From Rhizobacter sp. (GTDB taxonomy: Bacteria > Pseudomonadota > Gammaproteobacteria > Burkholderiales > Burkholderiaceae), in assembly GCA_014379885.1 (NCBI GenBank), contig JACMKW010000252.1, positions 1 to 5,257 on the forward strand: a DNA stretch of 5,257 nucleotides, given 5' to 3'. A program made the position numbers and the translations under genes. Of this stretch, positions 1 to 5,257 are shown piece by piece (within the stretch, counting starts at the first letter, position 1; every line of letters starts with the position of its first letter). The notes under the pieces are model-generated. The model made no database searches, had not been told where the DNA came from, and saw nothing but the letters and a program-made list of their open reading frames with translations.

Positions 1-1775
1 CCACCAGCCCCACCACCCTGCGGGCGCGGCGGCGCGCTGTCGCCGGCACCGAATCCGCCACCGCCTCGGCCAAAGCCGGCACCACCCACCGGGCCTCGCG
101 ACTTGCCTTGCACGAAACGCTTGTCGAAGGTCTGTTCCAGCGGATTGGGGATCTTGCTCGGGTCGAAATCGAGGTCTTCGTCGTCGCGGTCGAAATCGTC
201 GCGCGGGGTCTCGCGTGCCTGGGCCTGAACAGGCGCCTGGCTCGGCCCGCCGGCCGGACGAGGGCCTTGGCGCGGGCCCCGGTCATTGCGCTGGTTGGGC
301 CCCCGATCATTGCGGTCATTACGCTGATTGCCTCGGTTGGCGCCGCGCTCGTTGTTGCCACGATCACCATTACCTCGGTCGTTGTTACCCCGGTCATTGT
401 TGGGGCGCTGTTCGCCCCCACCGCTGGCCAGCCGGCGGATGGTGCGCACGTCGTTGTCATCGAGATCGACCCACACACCACGCTTGAGCCCGCGGGGCAA
501 CACCACGGTGCCGTAACGGATGCGGATGAGTCGGCTGACGGTGAGACCCACCTCGTCGAACAGCTTGCGCACCTCGCGGTTGCGGCCTTCGGTGATGACC
601 ACGCGATACCAGTGGTTGGCGCCTTCGCCGCCACCGTCTTCGATCGATTTGAAGCTGGCCTTCTGGCCTTCGATGTCCACGCCGGCCAGCAGTTCGGACT
701 TGTCGTCTTCGCTCAGCTTGCCCAGCACGCGCACGGCGTATTCACGCTCCACGCCAAAACGCGGGTGCATCAGCTGGTTGGCCAACTCACCCGAGGTGGT
801 GAACAGCAGCAGGCCTTCGGTGTTCAGATCGAGGCGGCCCACTGATTGCCACTTGCCCTGCTGCAGGCGGGGCAGGCGGCGGAACACCGTGGGGCGGTTC
901 TCTGGGTCGTCGGTTGTTACGACCTCACCCGCCGGCTTGTGGTACGCAATGATGCGCGGCGGCGGCGGCACGATGCGCACGCGCACCGGCTTGCCATTGA
1001 TCTTGATTTGGTCACCGAACGAGATGCGCTGGCCGACGTGCGCCACCTCGTCGTTCACTGTCACGTGGCCGTCTTCGATCAACTGCTCCATGTCGCGCCG
1101 CGAACCGATGCCTGACTGGGCCAGCACCTTGTGCAGCTTGGGCGCATCGGGATCGGCAGCGAGAACACGTTTGTATTCCGGGGCAGCCTCTTCGGAGGAA
1201 ACTTCTTCTCCTTCGACCGCAGGAGCCTCCACGTCGAAGTCACCTGACAGCACCTGGGCAAACAGCTCGCCAGCCTGCGCCGCTGCCGTTTGCACCGGGG
1301 CCACGGGATCGACACCACCTTCGCGCTCTTCGCCACGTGGGCGATCCTTGCGACCACGGCGGCGGTTTCTGGACGAGCGTGGGCGATCTTCCGCTCCTAC
1401 CGCAGGCTCGCCACCCTCACCTTCACCGCCGCGCTCGCCGCCATCGCCTTCGCTCTGGGCAGCGACGGAAACCGGCTCCTGCGAAGAGAAACGAACCACT
1501 GGCGCTTCATTGACAACAGGAGCAGCCACCGTTTCAACTTGGACCGCACCCGTGTCGCCTTCGCTCTCGGCCGGTTTCGCCGCCGCCCGGCGCTTGCGTG
1601 CCGGTTTGGCGGGCGCGTCATCCGAAGCTTCGACGGCAGGCACCGCTGGCGCGTCTTCGGCAGCCGCTTCGGCCTTGGGCGCACGGCGACGTCGCACGGG
1701 CTTGGCCTCGGCCTGCGAGGTGTCTGCGGGCGCGGCGCTCAAGTCTGCCGGGGTGTCGTTGTCGGGGTGATTCAT
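1..1775 (-). CDS. rluB: 23S rRNA pseudouridine synthase RluB, RsuA family (3' end missing, off left edge)
   Basis: This gene encodes an enzyme that isomerises a specific uridine (position 2605 in E. coli numbering) of 23S rRNA to pseudouridine in the cytoplasm. The frame is open for 591 codons from an ATG at 1775 to the window edge, so the stop codon is not seen. Residues 1 to about 210 are low-complexity, alternating Ala/Glu/Pro with basic patches such as RNRRRGRK near residue 137. An S4 RNA-binding domain starts near residue 213 ([15 protein letters not shown]). The synthase core follows to about residue 450, with the family motif [12 protein letters not shown]; its catalytic aspartate is residue 316. 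After residue 450 comes a tail rich in Arg, Asn, Asp and Gly, then a Gly-rich stretch at the edge. E. coli RluB is about 290 residues, so both tails are large additions. The start overlaps the scpB stop as ATGA, which implies translational coupling. RluB is preferred over RluE/RluF/RsuA because of the scpB neighbour and the long basic tails. Confidence 0.93.
   Translation of the reverse strand, partial: MNHPDNDTPADLSAAPADTSQAEAKPVRRRRAPKAEAAAEDAPAVPAVEASDDAPAKPARKRRAAAKPAESEGDTGAVQVETVAAPVVNEAPVVRFSSQEPVSVAAQSEGDGGERGGEGEGGEPAVGAEDRPRSSRNRRRGRKDRPRGEEREGGVDPVAPVQTAAAQAGELFAQVLSGDFDVEAPAVEGEEVSSEEAAPEYKRVLAADPDAPKLHKVLAQSGIGSRRDMEQLIEDGHVTVNDEVAHVGQRISFGDQIKINGKPVRVRIVPPPPRIIAYHKPAGEVVTTDDPENRPTVFRRLPRLQQGKWQSVGRLDLNTEGLLLFTTSGELANQLMHPRFGVEREYAVRVLGKLSEDDKSELLAGVDIEGQKASFKSIEDGGGEGANHWYRVVITEGRNREVRKLFDEVGLTVSRLIRIRYGTVVLPRGLKRGVWVDLDDNDVRTIRRLASGGGEQRPNNDRGNNDRGNGDRGNNERGANRGNQRNDRNDRGPNQRNDRGPRQGPRPAGGPSQAPVQAQARETPRDDFDRDDEDLDFDPSKIPNPLEQTFDKRFVQGKSRGPVGGAGFGRGGGGFGAGDSAPPRPQGGGAG
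267..404 (-). repeat. NDRGN-type short peptide repeats in the RluB tail
   Basis: Within RluB residues about 457 to 503 the translation is built of imperfect units based on N-D-R-G-N, for example [20 protein letters not shown], followed by [13 protein letters not shown] and PNQRNDRG. At DNA level the forward strand shows matching short units such as ggtcattg and ggtcgttgtt. This is a degenerate tandem coding repeat rather than an intergenic repeat. Arg/Gly/Asn-rich tails like this are typical of disordered RNA-binding extensions; that function is inferred. Such units can change in number by slippage. Confidence 0.75.
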
Positions 1776-2554
1776 GCTTCAGGATCCATCGGGGCGGCAT
1801 CGGCCGCAGTGTCGGGGTGAGAAAGAGGGGGTTCTTCGGCCGGTGCACCAGCCGCTTCGTTGGCAACCGACTCATCGGCGACGCCTTGCGCTACGTCGGG
1901 TTCAGGCACAGGCTCGTCAGACACGGGTAGGAGCTCTTCGGTTTGAGCTGGCTCAGCGTCAAGCAGCAGCGCAGCCTGAGCAGGCTCTTCCAGCAAGGAG
2001 GGTTGATCGCTCAAGGCCTCGCCCAGCGCCGCAATGCCAGGCGCGGAGCCATCCAGCATGGGCAACTGCTCTAGGCTGGCCAGACCCAGGTCATCAAGAA
2101 ACTGCTTGGTGGTTGCGAACAGCGCCGGGCGGCCAGGCGCTTCACGGTAACCGATGGCTTCGATCCAGCCTCGGTCTTCGAGCTGCTTGACGATCTGGCT
2201 GCTGACCGTGACACCACGGATGTCTTCAACGTCGCCGCGCGTCACCGGTTGGCGGTACGCAATGATGGCCAGCGTTTCCATCACGGCACGTGAGTATTTG
2301 GGCGGCTTTTCGGGGTTGAGCCGGTCGAGGTAGTCGCGCATCTCGGGGCGGCTCTGGAAGCGCCAGCCGGTAGACAGCGCCACCAGTTCCACGCCGCGGC
2401 CTTGCCAATCGCGCATCAACTCGTCGAGCAGGGCACGCAGGCTGTCGGGGCCCAGTTCATCGGCAAAGAGTGTGCGCATGTCCCTCAGGGGCAGGGGCTG
2501 CTGTGCACAGATGAGCGCGGTCTCTAAGACGCGCTTTGCATCCTGTGTGTTCAT
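1772..2554 (-). CDS. scpB: Segregation and condensation protein ScpB
   Basis: ScpB is the paired winged-helix (kite) subunit that binds ScpA and, with SMC, forms the complex that compacts and segregates the chromosome. The 260-residue protein has a first winged-helix region at about residues 4 to 78 and a second at about 85 to 165. The family signature lies at residues 87 to 115, including [20 protein letters not shown] and then DVEDIRGV, followed by [18 protein letters not shown] at 141 to 158. Residues 166 to 260 form an acidic, Ala/Pro/Glu-rich tail that looks disordered and is not part of the conserved fold. The ATG at 2554 gives a start ([17 protein letters not shown]) that matches the usual ScpB N-terminus; only a weak ribosome binding site is visible, with GAGG about 15 bases upstream. 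The stop overlaps the rluB start by 4 bases. No scpA is adjacent, so its partner must be encoded elsewhere. Confidence 0.95.
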   Translation of the reverse strand: MNTQDAKRVLETALICAQQPLPLRDMRTLFADELGPDSLRALLDELMRDWQGRGVELVALSTGWRFQSRPEMRDYLDRLNPEKPPKYSRAVMETLAIIAYRQPVTRGDVEDIRGVTVSSQIVKQLEDRGWIEAIGYREAPGRPALFATTKQFLDDLGLASLEQLPMLDGSAPGIAALGEALSDQPSLLEEPAQAALLLDAEPAQTEELLPVSDEPVPEPDVAQGVADESVANEAAGAPAEEPPLSHPDTAADAAPMDPEA

Positions 2555-2584
2555 GGACTTCGTCTACATCCTCAGTCGGGAGGG

Positions 2585-2600
2585 CCAGAGGGCTCTCTGG
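2585..2600. repeat. Inverted repeat, 6-bp stem and 4-base loop, in the scpB leader
   Basis: CCAGAG and CTCTGG are perfect reverse complements separated by four bases, ending about 30 bases upstream of the scpB start codon. In the scpB transcript this would fold as a short hairpin just before the ribosome binding region. There is no T-run, so it does not look like a terminator. It could be a chance pairing or an operator-like site. Confidence 0.5.
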
Positions 2601-2670
2601 GATCGGGCTCTTTCACAGCAGCTTTTCGCAAGGACGGGCCGGCTGGTGGCGGGTCCATATCAAGGCTGCT

Positions 2671-2717
2671 GAGTGGGTGACCTCACGGTTCAAACCGTTC
2701 ATCGCGGTGAACCACTC
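2671..2717. repeat. Nested inverted repeats (closing stem plus inner hairpin)
   Basis: GAGTGG (2671-2676) is the reverse complement of CCACTC (2712-2717) and encloses ACGGTT-CA-AACCGT (2685-2698), a perfect 6-base inverted repeat with a 2-base centre. A further pair, TTCA and TGAA, occurs on the minus strand between the closing stem and the inner repeat. The set can be drawn as a small branched RNA of 47 bases. The inner repeat has a centre too short for a stable 6-bp RNA hairpin, so 5 bp or fewer with a larger loop, or a dimeric protein operator, fits better. The role is unknown. Confidence 0.45.
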
Positions 2718-2718
2718 T

Positions 2719-2736
2719 CGCGCCTCATTCGGCGCG
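2719..2736. repeat. GC-only hairpin, 6-bp stem and 6-base loop
   Basis: CGCGCC and GGCGCG are perfect reverse complements around the loop TCATTC (GAATGA on the minus strand). The stem is entirely G and C and should be stable in RNA. It sits about 85 bases after the rluD stop codon. No T-run follows on the minus strand, so it is at best a 3'-end-stabilising hairpin for rluD mRNA or a leader element for scpB. Confidence 0.5.
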
Positions 2737-2822
2737 GTCACTTCCGTTGGCGGGGGCGCGGTGCGCAGCGTCGAACGCTTTAATGCCAGGGAAGGGGTTG
2801 GAGCGCATTGTATAGAACCTCG

Positions 2823-3815
2823 TCAGGGGCCGCCATGTCTCGTATCCACCTGTTGCCAGGCCGCTGCCAGATCGGTGGGCGGCTCGGCGTCGAACCACAG
2901 CATCTCGCCGGTCTGCGGATGCACCAGGCCCAGGCGCGCGGCATGCAGTGCCTGGCGTTGCAACCCCAGCGCCGGGTGCCCCCCGTACATCTGATCGGCC
3001 AACAAGGGGTAGCCACGCGAGGCCATGTGCACGCGGATCTGATGGGTGCGCCCGGTGTGCAGCTTGCATCGCACGGCGCTCACCGGGCCCTCTGCCGTTT
3101 CGGTCACTGCCAAGCGTGTGACGTCGGTCTGCGCGGGTTTGCCACTGGCCACCACCGCCATGCGCACGCGCGACGCCGGATCGCGCGCCAGCGGCGCATC
3201 GATGCGGAATGACGCCTGGCCCAGGTGGCCATGCACCAGCGCCAGGTACTCGCGGTGCACTTCGCGCGCAGCGATGGCTCGCGCCAGCGCCGTGACGGCC
3301 TGCAGCGTCTTGCCAACCACCATCAAGCCCGAGGTGTCCTTGTCGAGTCGGTGCACGATGCCAGCGCGCGGCAAGGTGGCCGCCGCGGCATGGTGGGCCA
3401 GCACACCGTTCAGCAAGGTGCCCGACCAGTTGCCGGCCGCTGGGTGCACCACCAGGCCCGCTGGCTTGTTGATCACCATCAGGTGCTCGTCTTCGAACAC
3501 GATGGGCAAGACCATCGCTTCGGCCCGGAATGCACGGCTTTCGGGCGTGGGCACGAGGTCAATGTCGATCTGCTGCCCAGCCAGCACCTTGCGCGACGCG
3601 GAGTTCGCCACCGTACCGTTGACCAGCACATGGCCTTGTTCGATCAAACTTTGCAGGTGGCTGCGCGAAAACTCATCGGCCATGGTGACCAGGGCCTTGT
3701 CGAGGCGCACACCATGCAACTCGCGGCTCACCACGGCCGTGCGGCGCTCGGGGGCATCGTCGTCCTCGGGTTCTGCGAGCAAGGGTTGATCGGTCTGCGC
3801 TGAAGGGTGAACCAT
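2823..3815 (-). CDS. rluD: 23S rRNA pseudouridine synthase RluD, RluA family
   Basis: RluD makes the pseudouridines of helix 69 of 23S rRNA (1911, 1915 and 1917 in E. coli), at the intersubunit bridge. The product is 330 residues, close to the E. coli protein at about 326. An S4 domain spans roughly residues 31 to 90 (LHGVRLDKALVTMADEFSRS and IEQGHVLVNG). The catalytic core holds HLMVINKPAGLVVHP at 111 to 125, the active-site motif HRLDKDTSGLMV with catalytic Asp158, and LHTGRTHQIRVHMASRGYPL at 252 to 271. The first 30 residues are an acidic, poorly conserved extension. The ATG at 3815 is the only good start; an AG-rich run (AGAAGAAGAGAG on the minus strand) lies upstream. It is divergent from bamD across 49 bases, the usual arrangement in Gram-negative bacteria. 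The pgeF gene that often follows rluD is absent here. Confidence 0.95.
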   Translation of the reverse strand: MVHPSAQTDQPLLAEPEDDDAPERRTAVVSRELHGVRLDKALVTMADEFSRSHLQSLIEQGHVLVNGTVANSASRKVLAGQQIDIDLVPTPESRAFRAEAMVLPIVFEDEHLMVINKPAGLVVHPAAGNWSGTLLNGVLAHHAAAATLPRAGIVHRLDKDTSGLMVVGKTLQAVTALARAIAAREVHREYLALVHGHLGQASFRIDAPLARDPASRVRMAVVASGKPAQTDVTRLAVTETAEGPVSAVRCKLHTGRTHQIRVHMASRGYPLLADQMYGGHPALGLQRQALHAARLGLVHPQTGEMLWFDAEPPTDLAAAWQQVDTRHGGP

Positions 3816-3820
3816 ATAAT
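3815..3820 (+). promoter_or_regulatory. Candidate -10 element (TATAAT) for bamD
   Basis: A perfect TATAAT occurs on the plus strand within the short AT-rich divergent gap, about 45 bases before the chosen bamD start. It would place transcription start near 3827. No acceptable -35 hexamer lies 16 to 18 bases upstream; the nearest look-alike, TTGATC at 3786-3791, is 23 bases away. Position 3815 is also the first base of the rluD start codon on the other strand, so the element overlaps the rluD start. Confidence 0.4.
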
Positions 3821-3864
3821 CTTTGCTCTCTTCTTCTCACTGGAAGCGCCGCTCCCGCGGTGCC

Positions 3865-4656
3865 ATGAAGCCCATGAATCGGATTTTTTGCTTGCTCGGC
3901 CACGCCTGTAGCTTGGCAATGTTGGCAGGGCTGCTGGCCGCTTGTAGCAACACGCCCAAAGACGAAACCGCCGGCATGAGCGTGGAGAAATTGTATTCAG
4001 AGGCCAAGGAAGAAGCCGCCGCCGGCAGCTACGAACGGGCCGCCAAGTTGTATGAACGCCTCGAAGGCCGCGCTGCCGGCACGCTCTTGTCGCAGCAAGC
4101 CCAGCTGGAGCGTGCCTACATCAACTACCGCACCGGCGAAAAAGCGCAGGCCCTGGCCATTGTGGAGCGCTTCATCAAGCTGCACCCCACGAGCCCCGCC
4201 TTTGACTATGCGCTGTACCTGCAAGGCGTGATCAATTTCAACGACAACCTGGGCATCTTCGGCAACCTGGCCAACCAAGATCTGTCGGAGCGCGATCAGC
4301 AGGCTTCGCGCGATTCGTACCAGTCTTTCAAGCAGCTCATCGAGCAGTTCCCCAAGTCCAAGTACACCCCCGACGCGACCGTGCGCATGCGTTACATCGT
4401 CAACTCGCTTGCGGCGTATGAAGTGCACGTGGCGCGCTACTACTACCGGCGCGGCGCCTACCTGGCCGCGGTGAACCGGGCGCAACAAACCTTGCAAGAA
4501 TTTCAGCAGGCCCCCGCCGCCGAAGAGGCCTTGGCCATCATGGTGCAAAGCTACGACAAGCTCGGGCTCGACCAGTTGCGCGATGACGCCAACCGGGTGC
4601 TGCGCAAGAACTTCCCCAACAGCAGCTTCATCGCAGCGGCGCCAACGAAGAAGTAG
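3865..4656 (+). CDS. bamD: Outer membrane protein assembly factor BamD (lipoprotein)
   Basis: BamD is the essential lipoprotein of the BAM complex; it sits on the periplasmic face of the outer membrane and works with BamA to insert beta-barrel proteins. With the ATG at 3865 the product is 263 residues (E. coli about 245). A signal peptide with hydrophobic core ends in the lipobox LLAAC, giving lipidated Cys27; Ser at +2 fits outer-membrane sorting by Lol. Tetratricopeptide-like helices follow, from LYSEAKEEAAAGSYERAAKL (43 to 62) onward. Family hallmarks include FIKLHPTSPAFDYALYLQG (103 to 121), the SERDQQASRDSYQSFKQLIE segment (141 to 160), and HVARYYYRRGAYLAAVNR (188 to 205). The start is not settled: the frame is open upstream to a TTG at 3823, and a second ATG lies at 3874 (lipid Cys would be 24). 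Only a weak ribosome binding site is visible. It converges on the helicase gene. Confidence 0.95.
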   Translation: MKPMNRIFCLLGHACSLAMLAGLLAACSNTPKDETAGMSVEKLYSEAKEEAAAGSYERAAKLYERLEGRAAGTLLSQQAQLERAYINYRTGEKAQALAIVERFIKLHPTSPAFDYALYLQGVINFNDNLGIFGNLANQDLSERDQQASRDSYQSFKQLIEQFPKSKYTPDATVRMRYIVNSLAAYEVHVARYYYRRGAYLAAVNRAQQTLQEFQQAPAAEEALAIMVQSYDKLGLDQLRDDANRVLRKNFPNSSFIAAAPTKK

Positions 4657-4665
4657 ACCTGCGGT

Positions 4666-5257
4666 TCAGAACGGCAAAGACGCAGCCGTCAGGCTTTCCA
4701 GCCAGGCCAGCGCCTCCCCTTCATTGAGCAAGCGCGTCATGGGTGGCAAAGCATCGCGCAAACGTCGCCCGTAGTTCATGCCTGCCATGCGTGGGTCGCA
4801 GATCACCAACAAGCCACGATCGGTCTCACTGCGGATCAAGCGTCCCGCGCCCTGCTTGAGCGACACCGCCGCTTCGGCGACAAAGTAGTCGGCAAACGGG
4901 TTGCGACCTTCGCTTTCCAGGCGTTTGACACGTGCCTCGACCAGAGGGTCGTTCGGTGGCGGGAACGGCAGCTTGTCGATCAGCACGCATTGCAGGGCAT
5001 CGCCCGGCACGTCGATGCCTTCCCAAAAGCTCTGCGAGCCCACCAGCACCGAGCGTGGTTGATTGAGGAACTGCTGCAACAACTGCCGCTTGGGCGCACT
5101 GCCCTGGACCAGCACCTGGATGTTGTCGCATTCGGACTCGAAGGTGTCGCGCAGCTTCTCACCAATCGTCTGCAAGGCACGCAGCGTGGTGGTAAGCACG
5201 AAGGTGCGTCCGCCCAGCGCGCGCGCGCAGCGCGCCGCCAGCGTGGCCACGGCGCCC
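4666..5257 (-). CDS. DinG/YoaA-family ATP-dependent DNA helicase, C-terminal part (5' end off right edge)
   Basis: The C-terminal 196 residues of an XPD-like superfamily 2 helicase are present; the start, the Walker motifs and any iron-sulphur cysteines lie outside the window. The fragment matches the second helicase domain: TFVLTTTLRAL (motif IV region), VLVGSQSFWEGIDVPGDAL (motif V), the conserved LIDKLPFPPPNDPLVEAR block, and KQGAGRLIRSETDRGLLVI (motif VI with the arginine residues that contact ATP). Proteins of this family unwind DNA with 5' to 3' polarity and act in repair and at stalled replication forks; the YoaA branch works with the polymerase clamp-loader subunit chi in E. coli. The FPPPNDPLVEAR and GAGRLIR wording is closer to YoaA than to E. 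coli DinG by memory, so the symbol is left open. It ends 9 bases past the bamD stop, facing it. Confidence 0.9.
   Translation of the reverse strand, partial: GAVATLAARCARALGGRTFVLTTTLRALQTIGEKLRDTFESECDNIQVLVQGSAPKRQLLQQFLNQPRSVLVGSQSFWEGIDVPGDALQCVLIDKLPFPPPNDPLVEARVKRLESEGRNPFADYFVAEAAVSLKQGAGRLIRSETDRGLLVICDPRMAGMNYGRRLRDALPPMTRLLNEGEALAWLESLTAASLPF

Larger units (their letters stand above)
2555..2822 (-). other. Non-coding stretch between rluD and scpB; probable scpB leader with several inverted repeats
   Basis: These 268 bases lie downstream of rluD and upstream of scpB, both on the minus strand. No recognisable gene is present. Read on the minus strand, it holds a -10-like AT-rich element (TATACAAT, 2814 to 2807) just after the rluD stop, with no convincing -35. 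Next come a GC-only hairpin (2719-2736), a nested repeat set (2671-2717) and a 6-bp hairpin 30 bases before scpB (2585-2600). None of the hairpins is followed by a T-run, so I see no intrinsic terminator for rluD. Very short frames exist (ATG at 2808, 27 residues; GTG at 2741, 42 residues) but nothing marks them as genes. A promoter and leader for scpB-rluB is the simplest reading. Confidence 0.5.

Noticed and set aside
108..845. Plus-strand open frame of 245 codons opposite the 3' part of rluB
   Set aside because: The hydrophobic Val/Ile/Thr stretch that resembles a membrane segment is the reverse complement of the Asn/Asp/Arg/Gly repeats in RluB, so it is a shadow.
520..1770. Plus-strand open frame of 416 codons opposite rluB
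   Set aside because: It is Ser/Arg/Pro/Ala-rich low complexity with no known domain and lies antisense to well-conserved rluB motifs; long antisense frames are expected in GC-rich coding DNA.
2472..2672. Plus-strand frame of 66 codons across the scpB start; the part from 2553 begins [17 protein letters not shown]
   Set aside because: It faintly recalls a GIY-YIG start or the DUF3460 'GRALLWD' motif, but it overlaps scpB antisense, lacks the rest of either family and has no ribosome binding site.
2680..2702. GGTTCAAACC resembling the T-arm of a tRNA
   Set aside because: A 5-bp T-stem with 7-base loop cannot be formed in register, and no acceptor, D or anticodon arms of the right spacing are present.
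2725..2808. 27-codon minus-strand frame starting at ATG 2808 (MRSNPFPGIKAFDAAHR)
   Set aside because: Too short, with no clear ribosome binding site and no known family; the start overlaps the -10-like element.
3823..3864. Upstream TTG start for bamD that would add 14 residues
   Set aside because: It would put a polar, basic SSSHWKRRSRG segment ahead of the signal peptide and lie at or before the expected transcription start; ATG 3865 gives a normal lipoprotein signal.
3997..4548. Minus-strand open frame of 183 codons opposite bamD
   Set aside because: Antisense to conserved BamD sequence, with no start context or family resemblance.
1..5257. Search by eye for CRISPR arrays, insertion-sequence ends, defence genes or phage genes
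   Set aside because: No regularly spaced direct repeats, transposase motifs or target-site duplications were seen; all long frames fit housekeeping genes.

Overview
The window looks like a chromosomal housekeeping region from a GC-rich betaproteobacterium, most likely order Burkholderiales and possibly family Comamonadaceae. This placement rests on the overall GC-rich composition, the sequence style of the ScpB, RluD, BamD and helicase proteins, and the very long arginine/glycine-rich version of RluB. It is an inference; no marker gene for taxonomy lies in the window. No mobile element, phage gene, CRISPR array, rRNA or recognisable tRNA was found.

Layout, left to right. Positions 1-1775 (minus strand) hold rluB, a 23S rRNA pseudouridine synthase gene whose 3' end runs off the left edge. 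It overlaps by 4 bases (ATGA) with scpB (1772-2554, minus), which encodes a partner of the SMC chromosome-condensation complex. A 268-base non-coding stretch (2555-2822) follows; it is rich in inverted repeats and is the least explained part of the window. Then comes rluD (2823-3815, minus), a second, unrelated-subfamily 23S rRNA pseudouridine synthase gene. A 49-base divergent gap separates it from bamD (3865-4656, plus), an outer-membrane lipoprotein of the BAM complex. bamD converges, with only 9 bases between stop codons, on a DinG/YoaA-type DNA helicase gene (4666 to past the right edge, minus).

How the genes relate: rluB and rluD both modify the large ribosomal subunit RNA, scpB acts in chromosome segregation, bamD in outer-membrane protein assembly, and the helicase probably in DNA repair. 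The divergent rluD/bamD pair is a conserved arrangement in Gram-negative bacteria, and scpB-rluB is a common translationally coupled pair. Two things differ from arrangements I would expect: no pgeF (yfiH) follows rluD, and no scpA lies beside scpB.

I see no convincing undescribed system here. The points most worth a second look are the structured leader between rluD and scpB, the unusually long disordered tails of RluB with NDRGN-type repeats, and the bamD promoter element that sits on the rluD start codon.
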